From contig CALLPE010000016.1 in NCBI GenBank assembly GCA_938015445.1, positions 62,001 to 126,000 of the forward strand: a DNA stretch of 64,000 nucleotides, read 5' to 3'. This DNA comes from an uncultured Pirellulales bacterium. Lineage in GTDB: Bacteria; Planctomycetota; Planctomycetia; Pirellulales; Thermoguttaceae. A program made the translations under genes and the position numbers. Positions 1-9,120 of the stretch are shown here, piece by piece (positions within the stretch are counted from its first letter, which is position 1; every line of letters begins with the position of its first letter). The notes below the pieces were generated by a model. That model was not told the origin of the DNA. It made no database searches and worked only from the letters and a program-made list of their open reading frames with translations.

Positions 1-259
1 GAGCGGCCGCATAAAAACGGTCCAGACGCAATCCTTCCCGCGCCATCGCATCCAGATTGGGCGTTTTCAACACGGGATGGCCCTGGTAGCCCACGTCGCC
101 CCAGCCTTGGTCGTCGGCCATGCAGAGAATGATATTCGGTTTTTTCGTATCGGAGCTTATTTCTTCGGCGCCTGGCAGCCTGCTTCCGCTCCACCACACC
201 AAACCGACCACGATGCACCCGAAGAGTAACCATCTAGGATTCCGAGACATTGTAAACAT
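1..259 (-). CDS. Sulfatase, N-terminal part (gene runs off the window)
   Basis: This is the start of a type I (formylglycine) sulfatase; the rest lies beyond base 1. About 86 residues are visible. A hydrophobic segment ([14 protein letters not shown]) forms a signal peptide. It is followed by the sulfatase opening: [20 protein letters not shown], whose Asp pair is the metal-binding site, then [20 protein letters not shown]. The CxPxR active-site motif would come next but is outside the window, so catalytic competence cannot be judged. The ATG at 259 was chosen because a GAGGAG lies 8 bases upstream; ATG at 265 would sit too close to it. The family hydrolyses sulfate esters, in planctomycetes typically on polysaccharides, after export. 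The next gene in the same direction is a secreted glycosidase-like protein. Confidence 0.9.
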   Translation of the reverse strand, partial: MFTMSRNPRWLLFGCIVVGLVWWSGSRLPGAEEISSDTKKPNIILCMADDQGWGDVGYQGHPVLKTPNLDAMAREGLRLDRFYAAA

Positions 260-537
260 GCCCATCTCTCCTCGTTTTACCAGTCCGCTCTAGGAACCCG
301 TCGGGAACATCGCCTCCAGGGTAACACTTCCGCCCAGTAGAACAAGTGTCTGTTTTTAGGTAGCGCCTTTGCGAGGGTCATTTCCGCGGAACTGGGAATC
401 TAGGAATCTAGTAAAGCAAGAATCTTTCGAAGAACCTGGATTCCTGTTTTCGCAGGCATGCATTGGTACCCCATTGGGCGGAAGGGGCACAAAAAACTAT
501 CCTAGGAATATGACTATGAGACAATCTCCGATGTTCA
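260..537. repeat. Intergenic gap with a possible degenerate dispersed-repeat fragment
   Basis: No gene is visible. Around 385-465 a short near-duplicate (GAATCTAG, GGAATCTAG) is followed by a CCTG-TTTTCG-CAGG hairpin inside the string TGGATTCCTGTTTTCGCAGG. This resembles the common REP-like 'ggattcccgctttcgcggg' element dispersed in many bacterial genomes. The assignment is by resemblance only. Confidence 0.3.
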
Positions 538-2013
538 TTAGTCGGAAGTAAACCGTAGGGCGAAGAGATCTGCGTCTCGGAGGTGGAATCGCAGTCGGAC
601 CGGTTGGCCTGCCAGTTTTTCCAGGTTGCCGCCGGCACGCCAGCGGACCGGCTGGTCCAGCCGATCGCCGATGATTTCGGGACAATCGTCCAGGCTGAAG
701 CCGGGGATGGGTTGGCCCTGGGCGTTTTGCAGTTCCACGCGCAGGCCGCCGCCAGCGGAGGCAGAAAAATTGATCCGGAGTTGCCGACCGGTGAATACGA
801 TCGGTTTGGTGAGCAGAAAGCCGCCGTCGGCCCCTGCCCGCACCGAAACGAATCCATCCGGCCGGATGGTGTATCGACGCAGATGGTTCGATGGATAGCC
901 GCAGTGATGCTGCACATAAAACCACAATTCATTGCCTACCTGGAAGATGCCTCTTGCTGCGTAATTGGCCCGGGAGGTCCAACACCGCAGGTCCAAGCCC
1001 GGCCGAACAAACGCTTCGGGAATCCGGTGGAAGTGGCTGCCGCCTCGGGTGATCGCCACGAGAATATCCACCGAATCGTTCAGATCCCAGCTGGGCGTGC
1101 CGATCTCCCTCATCTCCTCCGGGCTGAGAACCCGTCGGCCGGGGAAAAAGCGGGTGGGTAGCCCGATGTAAATATGCGGCGCTCGGGGATAGGGAACGAT
1201 CTGGTTTGTGTACAGATGCTCCATTGGGCGGTCGCCCACTTCCAAATCCACCGGCTTTTCCCAGTGGAGAAAGTCTTTCGAAGAGGTCCGGGCGATCCAG
1301 CGGACCCCCTGGCGAAAGACCCGAAAATAAAGCACATACTGCTGTTCCACTTCGGACCAGAAGGCGTTATTCTGCGAGTCGAAGGCGCCCTCGGTAAAGA
1401 CCGGCGTCTGCTGAAGCTGGCGCCAGTGCACGCCGTCGGCCGAAGCAAACGCCACTAGCCCCGGCTGCCCTGAGCCCCCTAGGGCTTTGTACCGAGCGTC
1501 CGGTGGGCAGTCCGGCCGAGCGTCTATAAACGGGGCAAAGTTATGGCATGCCCGGTGCCGGGCCAGGACCACATTGTTTTCTTTTGTCCCAGCCACCTCA
1601 TACAGGCCCAGCTTCGGCCGGGTCCAGTGGATGCCGTCATCGCTCTCGGCCAAGCAAGTAACCTCAGTTTCCGGCCCATGAGCTGCTTTGGGCATGCCGC
1701 GGTAATACATGCGGAACCGATTGCCATCCTGCAACACGGTAATATAGCCGCTGTAGATGCCCTCCCAAGGTCGGTCGAATTGGAAAACGACCTCTTGCGC
1801 TTGCGGCGCATGGAGATGCAATTGGCAGCCGTCCAGCCGGTCGATTAAATAGTCGTCCACGAAAAGTTCTCTTCGCTGGCCGATCTGAAGCGGCTCCTCG
1901 GCCCCCCGGGCGATTGCCGCCGGGCCAACCACGCCTCCCAGCCAGGTCGATACAGCCGCCAGGAACATCGGAACCAGCCTGACCCACTTGCCAGACTCAG
2001 GAAGCCTTTTCAT
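538..2013 (-). CDS. Secreted beta-propeller glycosidase-like protein
   Basis: A 491-residue exported protein. A signal peptide (KWVRLVPMFLAAVSTWLGG) is followed by the RRELFVDDYLID motif that opens many planctomycete proteins related to GH32/GH43-type five-bladed propellers. Repeated blade-like units are visible (FRMYYRG, LAESDDGIHWTRP, FASADGVHWRQL, WIARTSSKDFLHW). The last 90 residues look like a beta-sandwich accessory domain. The start at 2013 has GGGAG 5 bases upstream; an upstream in-frame TTG lacks this. The catalytic carboxylates cannot be assigned by eye, so substrate and activity are open. Family proteins act on beta-linked or fructosyl sugars outside the cytoplasm. It lies 278 bases before the sulfatase on the same strand, which fits a joint role in polysaccharide breakdown, but the gap argues against tight coupling. 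Confidence 0.7.
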   Translation of the reverse strand: MKRLPESGKWVRLVPMFLAAVSTWLGGVVGPAAIARGAEEPLQIGQRRELFVDDYLIDRLDGCQLHLHAPQAQEVVFQFDRPWEGIYSGYITVLQDGNRFRMYYRGMPKAAHGPETEVTCLAESDDGIHWTRPKLGLYEVAGTKENNVVLARHRACHNFAPFIDARPDCPPDARYKALGGSGQPGLVAFASADGVHWRQLQQTPVFTEGAFDSQNNAFWSEVEQQYVLYFRVFRQGVRWIARTSSKDFLHWEKPVDLEVGDRPMEHLYTNQIVPYPRAPHIYIGLPTRFFPGRRVLSPEEMREIGTPSWDLNDSVDILVAITRGGSHFHRIPEAFVRPGLDLRCWTSRANYAARGIFQVGNELWFYVQHHCGYPSNHLRRYTIRPDGFVSVRAGADGGFLLTKPIVFTGRQLRINFSASAGGGLRVELQNAQGQPIPGFSLDDCPEIIGDRLDQPVRWRAGGNLEKLAGQPVRLRFHLRDADLFALRFTSD

Positions 2014-2608
2014 AGGTACTCCCTTCTTCGCCAAAACCAACTGCAAAAACTCAAACTCTCGGAGGATTAACCGCTGCTTTCCTCCGTTTGGGATCTAGGC
2101 TCGTCGAATGGGAGAAGCAAAAAACGGAACATACCTGCTTTTGTCCTTTGTCCAGTAGTCATCGTCTATCCATCCGAAGCCTCAGAGCGTCTTTGGCTTT
2201 TTCGGGTGGTCCGGGGCGTTGCCGCGGGCGGCGCTGGCGCCGAGGGTCTTGGGGAGCCTCTGCATAATTCCGGTTTTTAGGTTCGTGGGGTTTGGGGATC
2301 ATGGAAATCACCCCAGCAGGCTTCATATCCGTAGCCCAGCACACCCATAAACCCCACTCATTCCTTAACTATTTGCAATGAGCGTACTTTTCGTATTCTA
2401 CTCACCCCCCCCTCCCCCCTGGCGCTGTCAAGCATCGAAAAGAATTTTTGAGAAAAAGTTTCAAAGGCGATTTCCATCTTTGGATGGGTACGTTCCAGGA
2501 AAGAAATCTTTTTGCTAACCTATGGACTGCCCATAAGTTAAGTGGATTTGTTTAGCCGGATTCTAGAAGGACTTATGCAGAGGACCATCCCCGAAGGAAG
2601 TACCACAG
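2014..2608. other. Intergenic region, no gene seen
   Basis: Upstream of the propeller protein. It includes a GC-rich palindromic stretch near 2221-2245 (gccgcgggcggcgctggcgcc) and a run of C near 2404-2420. Several short reading frames are present but none has a recognisable sequence. Confidence 0.4.
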
Positions 2609-2790
2609 ATGCAGGCAGAACACATCCAAAGACGTTTGGGACAACCGACCTTTGCCCGTCTGGGCTTTGACCAACGCCGTAAACCCACCCGCCGGCATGA
2701 GCTCTTACAAAACATGAATCGAATTATGCGCTGGCCATCGAGCTAGTGCGTCTGGTGGAGCCTTACTATCCGAAAGAAGGCCAGCCTGGC
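2609..2790 (+). pseudogene. IS5-type transposase N-terminus, frameshifted and truncated
   Basis: From the ATG at 2609 the frame reads RRLGQPTFARLGFDQRRK, then PTRRHELLQNMNRIM, and stops at 2744-2746. Skipping one base near 2733 continues it as AIELVRLVEPYYPKEGQPGR. Together these match the usual start of IS5/IS4-group transposases (gFaxlgfexKRKRTRRexFLexMdxivPWaxLxxLiePyYPkxGxxGRP). After about 2790 similarity stops. The DDE catalytic part is absent and no terminal inverted repeats are visible. This is therefore a dead remnant with at least one single-base deletion and a 3' truncation. Just after it, 2815-2838 carries a 12-base unit (GTGGATGCTCAA) twice in tandem. Confidence 0.65.
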
Positions 2791-2930
2791 CGAGTGAGCC
2801 AAACCGCTTTTGTGGATGCTCAAGTGGATGCTCAAACGGTATTTTATTTTCTCCAGGGCTTGAGAGCTTGCTTTCACCCGTCGGAATGTGTATGCGAACT
2901 CTTGTTTTCATTTGTTAAGTACAGGACGGC

Positions 2931-3018
2931 CTCTCCCACAGCGGGGAGAGACGAATAAATCCCCTCTTCCCTGGCGGGAGAGGGGAAGCCCGGCGCAAGC
3001 CCGGCGGGGTGAGGGGGC
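2931..3018. repeat. Double-hairpin GC-rich dispersed-type repeat
   Basis: Two adjacent hairpins: CTCTCCC (2931-2937) pairs with GGGAGAG (2944-2950), and CCCCTCTTCCC (2961-2971) pairs with GGGAGAGGGG (2976-2985). A duplicated AAGCCCGGCG and GGGGTGAGGGGG follow. The layout matches the 'ccctcaccccggccctctcccggcgggagaggg' element dispersed in many bacterial genomes. It probably has copies elsewhere in this chromosome. It occupies the gap between the transposase remnant and the next operon. Confidence 0.5.
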
Positions 3019-3351
3019 GTGGCTCGCAGCGCGGGCAATTCTGGTAAGATGCACATAAGCGGCCACAACCAGGCCGACGATCATTTCCCAGCATTTCCCG
3101 GACGAAGCGTTGTCGGCCGCAGGGCCGAGGGTCGCCAGTTGCCGGTTGTCGGCTTGCGCTTGCGCGATTGCGCCGGGTATCGGACACAAGCCCTGCCAAA
3201 CCGTTGGCGAAGACCTACAACCTACGGCGAACCTCCATCCGCAAGCATTTTCCGGCCATGCGTGATCTCGTTCCCCTGTTGGTGGGTTGCTTGACTGCAA
3301 GTAAGTTTAAGGGGAAGGGGGCTTTATTTTTGCTTCTGTGTCAAGACCAAC
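3019..3351. other. Intergenic region, no gene seen
   Basis: Reading frames exist on both strands (for example 2908-3300 on minus) but have no start signal and no recognisable domain. They overlap the dispersed repeat, so they are not called. Confidence 0.4.
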
Positions 3352-3387
3352 ACTGGGTAAACTCCAGCAAGACTGGGTAAACTTCAG
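3352..3387 (+). repeat. 16-bp direct repeat next to a promoter-like sequence
   Basis: ACTGGGTAAACTCCAG at 3352-3367 recurs as ACTGGGTAAACTTCAG at 3372-3387 (15 of 16 identical, period 20). It ends 11 bases before a TTGACA hexamer, a position where an activator could bind on one helix face. No cognate regulator is visible nearby. Confidence 0.5.
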
Positions 3388-3398
3388 GGTTCAAACCA

Positions 3399-3427
3399 TT
3401 GACAAGCATTGCTTTATTTGATATGCG
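3399..3427 (+). promoter_or_regulatory. Candidate sigma-70-type promoter for the DUF1549/DUF1501 operon
   Basis: A consensus -35 box TTGACA (3399-3404) is followed after 17 bases by TATGCG (3422-3427). A closer -10 match, TATAGT (3429-3434), is too far at 24 bases. The first gene starts at 3704, giving a long leader of about 270 bases. The placement beside the 3352-3387 repeat supports a regulated promoter, but transcription is not shown. Confidence 0.35.
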
Positions 3428-3703
3428 GTATAGTGACGGGGTGGGTTAGCGCGGGCCGGAAGGCCGGTTCTGGCCGTGGCTGCACCCCGTCGGAGCCCTC
3501 ACCGTGTTTTCGCCCACCACGATTTTCCTGCGGTGGCCCGTGTTGTACCGGGTATCAGTGCGCGCTTGATTGCTGGGCGCTACATCGAGCTTTGGTCGAA
3601 AGCTGAAAGTAGTTCGTCTATGCGTGCGTGCCGTAACGCCGCTGCGGAGCAAGTATCAGGCTGGACCGGGCAGCAGCGTGAAGAAGTTTAAGGGATAGCA
3701 CGT

Positions 3704-5368
3704 ATGAGAAAAGCGACGTGGCTTTCGTTACTGTTGGCCTTGGCGGTACCTGGCGGCTGGTTGTTCGCCGCAGAATTGTCGGAGGTGTACGAAAGTGCCA
3801 CTCCGCCCAAACCGGCTGGCGAACTCGACCGCATCGTGTTTGCAAAGCTGGACAAGCTGGGCGTGAAGCCCGTGCTCTGTTCGGATGCGGTGTTCATTCG
3901 CCGGGCGTATCTAGGCGTGATCGGGACGATGCCATCGGCCGACGAGGTGCGCGAGTTTCTCAAAGACGAAAGCCCCGACAAGCGCAGCAAGCTGATCGAC
4001 CGACTTCTGGAACGTCGCGAGTTTGCCGACTACTGGTCGATGAAGTGGGGCGACATTCTGCGCATCAAGGCCGAGATTCCGGTCAACTTGTGGCCGAATG
4101 CCGCCCGGGCATATCACCGCTGGGTGTGGGGCTCGCTGCTGGAGAACAAGCCCTACGACCGGTTCGTGCGCGAAATGCTTACTGCCAGCGGCAGCAACTT
4201 TCGGGTGGGGCCGGTGAACTTTTACCGGGCCATTCAAGATAAGACGCCTACCGGAATCGCTTCGGCGGTGGCGCTGACGTTCATGGGCGCACGCACCGAC
4301 AACTGGCCCCAGCAGCGCCTGGAAGGCATGGCGGTGTTCTTCTCGCAAATCAGCTACAAGCCTACCAGCGAGTGGAAGGAGGAAATTGTTTTCTGGGATC
4401 CCACGCAGGTAAAGGCGGTGCCGGGCAACTTTGTGCCGGGGCGCGACACGCCGGGCACGATTCGTCCCAAGCCGAAGGATGCGCCGGAACCTCCCAGCTT
4501 GCCTCCCGAGCCTGCCGGTCCGCTGAAAGCCGTTTTCCCCGATGGAACTTCTATCGTGCTGCCGCCGGACCGCGACCCGCGCGAAGTGTTCGCCGATTGG
4601 CTTATCACTCCGCAGAACCCGTGGTTCACCAAGTGCATCGTCAACCGGATTTGGGCGTGGCTGATGGGGCGGGGGATCATCCACGAGCCGGACGACATCC
4701 GCGACGACAACCCGCCGAGCAACCCCGAATTGCTGGCCTACCTGCAAAAGGAGTTTGTGGCCAGCAAGTACGACATGCGGCATATATACCGGTTGATTCT
4801 CAAGTCGCAAACGTACCAGTTTTCATCCATTCCGCGCGACACACGACCAGAGGCGCTCGCCAACTTCGCCAGCTACTTGCCGCAGCGTCTGGACGCGGAA
4901 GTGATTATCGACGCGATAAACAAGATCACCGGCACGACCGACCTGTACACCAGTCCCATTCCGGAGCCGTATACATACATTCCGCGCGACATGCCGGCCA
5001 TCGCCCTGGCCGACGGCAGCGTTACTAGCCCATTCTTGGCGTTGTTTGGTCGATCGGCCCGGGCCACCGGCATGGCCAACGAACGATCCAACAAGCCGGT
5101 GCCGGCGCAGTGGCTGCACATGCTCAATTCCAGCCACATCTACAATAAGCTGACGACTGGGCCGAGTATCCGCACTGTGTTCGAGGCCAAGCGTCCCGCC
5201 GAAGAAATGATACAAGACTTATATTTGACCATTCTTTCGCGTTATCCTACCGAAACAGAAGTGAAGATTGCCAAGGATTATTTGGACGCCAATCGCGGGC
5301 GGCGCGAGGCCGCCATCGACATCGCTTGGGCATTGATCAATAGCACCGAGTTCCTGTATAGCCACTGA
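3704..5368 (+). CDS. DUF1549/DUF1553 protein, compact form without cytochrome domain
   Basis: A 554-residue exported protein. The signal peptide is TWLSLLLALAVPGGWLFAAE. The DUF1549 region (about 35-220) includes DRIVFAKLDKLG, FIRRAYLGVIGTMPSADEV, FLKDESPDKRSKLIDRLL and YWSMKWGDILR. DUF1553 (about 280-550) includes DPREVFADWLITPQNPWFTK, CIVNRIWAWLMGRG, ILKSQTYQFSS and LYLTILSRYPTETE. These domains occur almost only in planctomycetes and relatives; their biochemical role is unknown. Most relatives carry an N-terminal cytochrome-like CxxCH domain. Here no CxxCH is present and the protein is about half the usual length. The DUF1501 gene starts 20 bases after its stop, the standard partnership. 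Confidence 0.88.
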   Translation: MRKATWLSLLLALAVPGGWLFAAELSEVYESATPPKPAGELDRIVFAKLDKLGVKPVLCSDAVFIRRAYLGVIGTMPSADEVREFLKDESPDKRSKLIDRLLERREFADYWSMKWGDILRIKAEIPVNLWPNAARAYHRWVWGSLLENKPYDRFVREMLTASGSNFRVGPVNFYRAIQDKTPTGIASAVALTFMGARTDNWPQQRLEGMAVFFSQISYKPTSEWKEEIVFWDPTQVKAVPGNFVPGRDTPGTIRPKPKDAPEPPSLPPEPAGPLKAVFPDGTSIVLPPDRDPREVFADWLITPQNPWFTKCIVNRIWAWLMGRGIIHEPDDIRDDNPPSNPELLAYLQKEFVASKYDMRHIYRLILKSQTYQFSSIPRDTRPEALANFASYLPQRLDAEVIIDAINKITGTTDLYTSPIPEPYTYIPRDMPAIALADGSVTSPFLALFGRSARATGMANERSNKPVPAQWLHMLNSSHIYNKLTTGPSIRTVFEAKRPAEEMIQDLYLTILSRYPTETEVKIAKDYLDANRGRREAAIDIAWALINSTEFLYSH

Positions 5369-5388
5369 AGTGGCAGAGGAGGGGAACC

Positions 5389-6753
5389 ATGATCCCACAA
5401 AACCATCTCCAAGGCGTCACCAAAATAACCCGCCGCGAAGCGTTGCGTCGGGGCGTTCACGGGGCGGGCGGCATGATGCTGGCCGGCAGCCTTGCATCGG
5501 TTGCAACCTCTGGCGAAGCCGCACCAGAAAAACCGAAGCTCCAGCCGAAGATCAAATCGGTAATACAGATCTTCCTCTGGGGCGGGATGTCGCACAACGA
5601 CACCTGGGACCCCAAGCCCAAGTCGGGCCGCGACTACATGGGCGAGTTCATGGACGTTATCGACACCAACGTGCCGGGAATTCAATTGACGTCGTTGTTC
5701 CCCATGCTCGCCAAACAGGCCGACAAATTCTCCCTGATCCGCAGCATGACGCATCGCAACAACGGCCACGAAACGGCGGCTTACATCATGCAGACGGGCC
5801 ACCTGCCCGGCGGACGTTTGGCGTATCCAAGCATCGGCGCGGTGTTCGCCTATTTCAAGCGCAACGAGTACAAAGGTATCATTCCGCCTTACGTGGTGCT
5901 CACCAGACCACAAGGGCGGTTTTCCGAGGAAGGATTCCTCGGCCCATTGTACAAGCCGTTTGCCACTGGTGGCGATCCGAACGCCCAACGCTTCGAGGTG
6001 GAAGGCGTGGTCGCCCGGGGCATCACCGATGATCGTCAAAAGGCCCGCCGCGAGCTGCTGTACAAGCTGGATGTGTTGAGTGAGCGGCTCAAGGACAGTC
6101 CGCAAGTGGCCGACGCAAAGCAGGCTCGGGAAATCGCCTACGAGCTGATCCTCGGTTCCGGGCGCGACGTGTTCGATCTGAACAAAGAAGACGCCAAGCT
6201 GCGCGACACATACGGACGCCACACCTTTGGCCAAAGCTGCTTAGTGGCCCGCAGGCTGGTCGAAGCCGGTGTACCGTACATAGTGATCAACTATCCGGGC
6301 GGTTGGGACACGCACAGCAACCACTTCACCACCATGCGCCGCCAGTGTCCGCAACTGGACCAGGGACTGGCCGCGCTGTTGGCGGACCTGCACGATCGCG
6401 GCCTGCTGGAGTCTACTTTCGTATGGTGCACCGGCGAGTTCGGCCGCACGACCAAAGTGGACTGGCAGCCGCCGTGGAACGGCGGGCGGCATCACTGGGG
6501 CAATTGCTTCACGGTGCTAGTGGCCGGGGGCGGTTTCAAAGGCGGACGAGTGGTAGGCAGTTCTGACGAGACTGCTACCGAAGTGGCCGAGCGGCCGGTT
6601 TACCCCGTCGATTTGCTGGCGACCGTGTACACCCTGGCCGGCATCGACTACACGGCTAACTTGCCACACCCAGAGGGCATCCCGGCGCGCGTTCTGCCCG
6701 AACCAAGCGACAAAGTCAAATCCACCGGACTGCTTACAGAATTGATTGCGTAG
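5389..6753 (+). CDS. DUF1501 family protein with Tat signal
   Basis: A 454-residue protein of the alkaline-phosphatase/sulfatase-like fold family that pairs with DUF1549/1553 proteins. The N-terminus has a twin-arginine motif (TRREALRRG) before a hydrophobic stretch ending near GEAA, so export by Tat in folded form is expected. Family landmarks are QIFLWGGMSHNDTWDPKP, RSMTHRNNGHETAAYIMQTG, YIVINYPGGWDTHSNHF and FVWCTGEFGRT, the last with probable metal ligands, followed by HHWGNCFTVLVAGGGFKGG. A strong GAGGAGGGG precedes the ATG. The role is unknown; co-export and co-function with the upstream gene are inferred from their regular pairing. Confidence 0.9.
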   Translation: MIPQNHLQGVTKITRREALRRGVHGAGGMMLAGSLASVATSGEAAPEKPKLQPKIKSVIQIFLWGGMSHNDTWDPKPKSGRDYMGEFMDVIDTNVPGIQLTSLFPMLAKQADKFSLIRSMTHRNNGHETAAYIMQTGHLPGGRLAYPSIGAVFAYFKRNEYKGIIPPYVVLTRPQGRFSEEGFLGPLYKPFATGGDPNAQRFEVEGVVARGITDDRQKARRELLYKLDVLSERLKDSPQVADAKQAREIAYELILGSGRDVFDLNKEDAKLRDTYGRHTFGQSCLVARRLVEAGVPYIVINYPGGWDTHSNHFTTMRRQCPQLDQGLAALLADLHDRGLLESTFVWCTGEFGRTTKVDWQPPWNGGRHHWGNCFTVLVAGGGFKGGRVVGSSDETATEVAERPVYPVDLLATVYTLAGIDYTANLPHPEGIPARVLPEPSDKVKSTGLLTELIA

Positions 6754-6990
6754 TGAGCGAGCGGCCGCAGCCAACAACTCCGTTGGCACGATTCAGTGCG
6801 AGGCCTTGCGGCGCGTGCCGAGGCTTTGGTACGCCGGCGTGGGGGCGCGTCTGCTGAATGCGAGGGGGCCATCGGCGACGGCCCTACGGGCGCAGCGGCG
6901 ACGTTTGGCGCGATAGCTGTATCAAGCGTGTGTTGCGGTGTTGGCCATCGCAAGTCGATGGTTGGTGAGTTCTAGGAAATGGGGAAGGTT

Positions 6991-9120
6991 ATGAAAAAGC
7001 CAAGGTTGCTGTCGGCAGCCGCGCTTCTCGGCGCGCTGGTGATCTGCTCCGTCGCACACGCACAAGGGTACATCGGTTTTGTGTACCCAGCCGGAGCACA
7101 GCGGGGAACGACGACCAACATTCGCGTGGGCGGCCAGCGAATCGACATTGTCGAAGGGGCAATCGTTTCCGGCACCGGGGTGCAAGCTAAACTGATCGAG
7201 TATCACTCGCAGTTGCAAGCCCAAGCCAGCAACGAGCTGCGGCTTCAACTCCGCGAATTGCAGCAGGCGGCCAAGGAGTTAGAGAAAAAGGGAGAGAAGC
7301 TCGATCCCGTCTCGCAGAAGATCATGGAAAACATCGAGCGGCGATTCGCCGAGATGGAGACTTTCCCCGCCAATCGGGCGATCGTCAACTTGGCGTTTCT
7401 GGAAATAACCGTAGCACCCGACGCCGTGCCAGGCCCCCGCGAAATCCGTCTGATTACCACCACCGGCGTGACCAATCCGTTGACTTTCCACATCGGGCAG
7501 TACCCTGAGTTTGCACGCCCGGCCATCAAGACCTGCCAGATGCCCGTGTTGGGCAACGAGCAGGCCGCCGAGCGCAGACGGGCGGATGAGGAAAAGGAAA
7601 TGCGGGTGACGATCCCGTGCGTGGTCAACGGTCAGGTGGCACCTGGGTGGGTGAATCACTATCGGTTCCAGGCACGCAAGGGACAGCGCCTGGTAATCAA
7701 AGTATACGCCCGGGACCTGATCCCCTACATGGCCGACGCCGTGCCCGGCTGGTTCCAGCCCGCCATCACCCTGTACAACGGCCAAGGGCGAGAGTTGGCC
7801 TACAGCGACGGCTTCCGCTTCAAGCCTGATCCGCTCATCTACTTCCAAGTTCCCGACGATGGCGAGTACGTGGTTGCCATTTCGGATGCATTGTTCCGCG
7901 GCCGGGAAGATTTTGTTTACCGCATCAGCATTGCCGAGTCGCCGTTTGTCACCAGCATCTTTCCGCTGGGTTGCCGCGTGGGCGACGCTCCCACTGTGCA
8001 AATGAAAGGCTGGAACCTGGAAGGGGCCAATCTGATGTTGCCTCCCAAAGACGCCAAAGCTGGCGTCCACTACATCGCGGCCGCGAAGGGTAACGTGCTC
8101 TCCAACCACGTGCCTTTCGCCTTAGACACCTTGCCCGAGTGCATCGAGCAGGAACCCAACGACGACCGCTCCAAGGCGCAGAAGATACCGCTGCCGATGA
8201 TTGTCAACGGGCGGATCGACCGCCCCGGCGACTGGGATGTGTACCAGATCGAAGGTCGGGCGGGCGACAAGATCGTAGCTGAAGTAACTGCCCGACGTTT
8301 GGACTCGCCGGTTGACTCGCTGCTGAAGCTGACCGACGCCAACGGCAAACTGCTGGCCGTCAACGACGACCACGAGGACCCTGCCGCCGGTCTAAATACT
8401 TATCACGCCGACTCCTACATCATGTTCGAGCTGCCCGCCGACGGTACATATTACGTTCACATCGGAGAAACCACTGGCAAGGGCGGCGAGGAGTATGGTT
8501 ACCGGCTACGGCTCAGTGCGCCGATTCCCGACTTCGCTCTGCGAGTGGTGCCGTCGGCCGTGTCGATGCGCAGCGCTAGTTGGGCTTCGGTCAGGGTGTT
8601 CGTGATCCCTAAAGACGGGTTCCACGCTGACATCCAGTTGAGCTTGAAGGATCCGCCCGAAGGTTTTGCCCCCTCGACCGCCGTGCTCAAGGCGGGTCAG
8701 GAATTCGTCCAGCTTGGCTTCAAGACCACGCTGACTGACTCCAAGACGGCGCTGCCTTTAAAGATCGAAGGTCGGGCCAAATTAGGCGAGCAGGAGATTG
8801 TCCGGCAAGCCGTTCCGGCCGAAGACCGCATGCAGGCCTTCTTGTGGCGTCATCTGGCACCGGTGGGGGACCTTGTGGTGCGGGTGTACGATCCGAACTA
8901 TCAACCGCCGCGCACCCGTATTCCGCCGCCCCTGCCGCCAGAAATGAAAGAAGCCGCTCTCAAGGCCGCCCAAAAGGCCGTCCAAGAAGGCGGAAAACCG
9001 AAGTTCACCAAGGCTCAGGTGGCCGGTCGGGTGCGGATGCTCGACTATCTGTACGAGAATTGGCTACTGACCGACAAGTTCTATCACGAAAAAATCGCCG
9101 AGTGCGAAGCGGTCGAATAG
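6991..9120 (+). CDS. Exported protein with two PPC-type domains
   Basis: A 709-residue exported protein with signal peptide KKPRLLSAAALLGALVICSV. After an N-terminal immunoglobulin-like region (YPAGAQRGTTTNIRVGG) and a charged helical insertion (about 75-125) come pre-peptidase C-terminal (PPC) type beta-sandwiches. The first is near 225-320 (VNHYRFQARKGQRLVIKVYA, FQVPDDGEYVVAISDALF). The clearest is near 390-520 (EQEPNDDRSKAQKIPLPMIV, GDWDVYQIEGRAGDKIVAEV, FELPADGTYYVHIGE). Such PPC proteins regularly follow DUF1549/DUF1501 genes in planctomycetes. The ATG at 6991 was chosen for GGGGAAGG just upstream and a typical signal peptide; ATG at 6979 is in frame and possible. The 237-base gap from the DUF1501 stop holds no gene. 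No catalytic domain is seen; a structural or carbohydrate-binding role is inferred. Confidence 0.78.
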   Translation: MKKPRLLSAAALLGALVICSVAHAQGYIGFVYPAGAQRGTTTNIRVGGQRIDIVEGAIVSGTGVQAKLIEYHSQLQAQASNELRLQLRELQQAAKELEKKGEKLDPVSQKIMENIERRFAEMETFPANRAIVNLAFLEITVAPDAVPGPREIRLITTTGVTNPLTFHIGQYPEFARPAIKTCQMPVLGNEQAAERRRADEEKEMRVTIPCVVNGQVAPGWVNHYRFQARKGQRLVIKVYARDLIPYMADAVPGWFQPAITLYNGQGRELAYSDGFRFKPDPLIYFQVPDDGEYVVAISDALFRGREDFVYRISIAESPFVTSIFPLGCRVGDAPTVQMKGWNLEGANLMLPPKDAKAGVHYIAAAKGNVLSNHVPFALDTLPECIEQEPNDDRSKAQKIPLPMIVNGRIDRPGDWDVYQIEGRAGDKIVAEVTARRLDSPVDSLLKLTDANGKLLAVNDDHEDPAAGLNTYHADSYIMFELPADGTYYVHIGETTGKGGEEYGYRLRLSAPIPDFALRVVPSAVSMRSASWASVRVFVIPKDGFHADIQLSLKDPPEGFAPSTAVLKAGQEFVQLGFKTTLTDSKTALPLKIEGRAKLGEQEIVRQAVPAEDRMQAFLWRHLAPVGDLVVRVYDPNYQPPRTRIPPPLPPEMKEAALKAAQKAVQEGGKPKFTKAQVAGRVRMLDYLYENWLLTDKFYHEKIAECEAVE

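Noticed and set aside
2908..3300. 130-codon open frame on the minus strand
   Set aside because: It spans the dispersed hairpin repeat, has no ribosome binding site and no domain.
3388..3397. GGTTCAAACC, which looks like a tRNA T-arm
   Set aside because: No acceptor stem, D-arm or anticodon arm can be built from the preceding 70 bases; the stretch is direct repeats and promoter-like boxes.
3429..3434. TATAGT as the -10 box of the 3399 promoter
   Set aside because: It is 24 bases from TTGACA, too far for a sigma-70 promoter; TATGCG at 17 bases was preferred although it matches less well.
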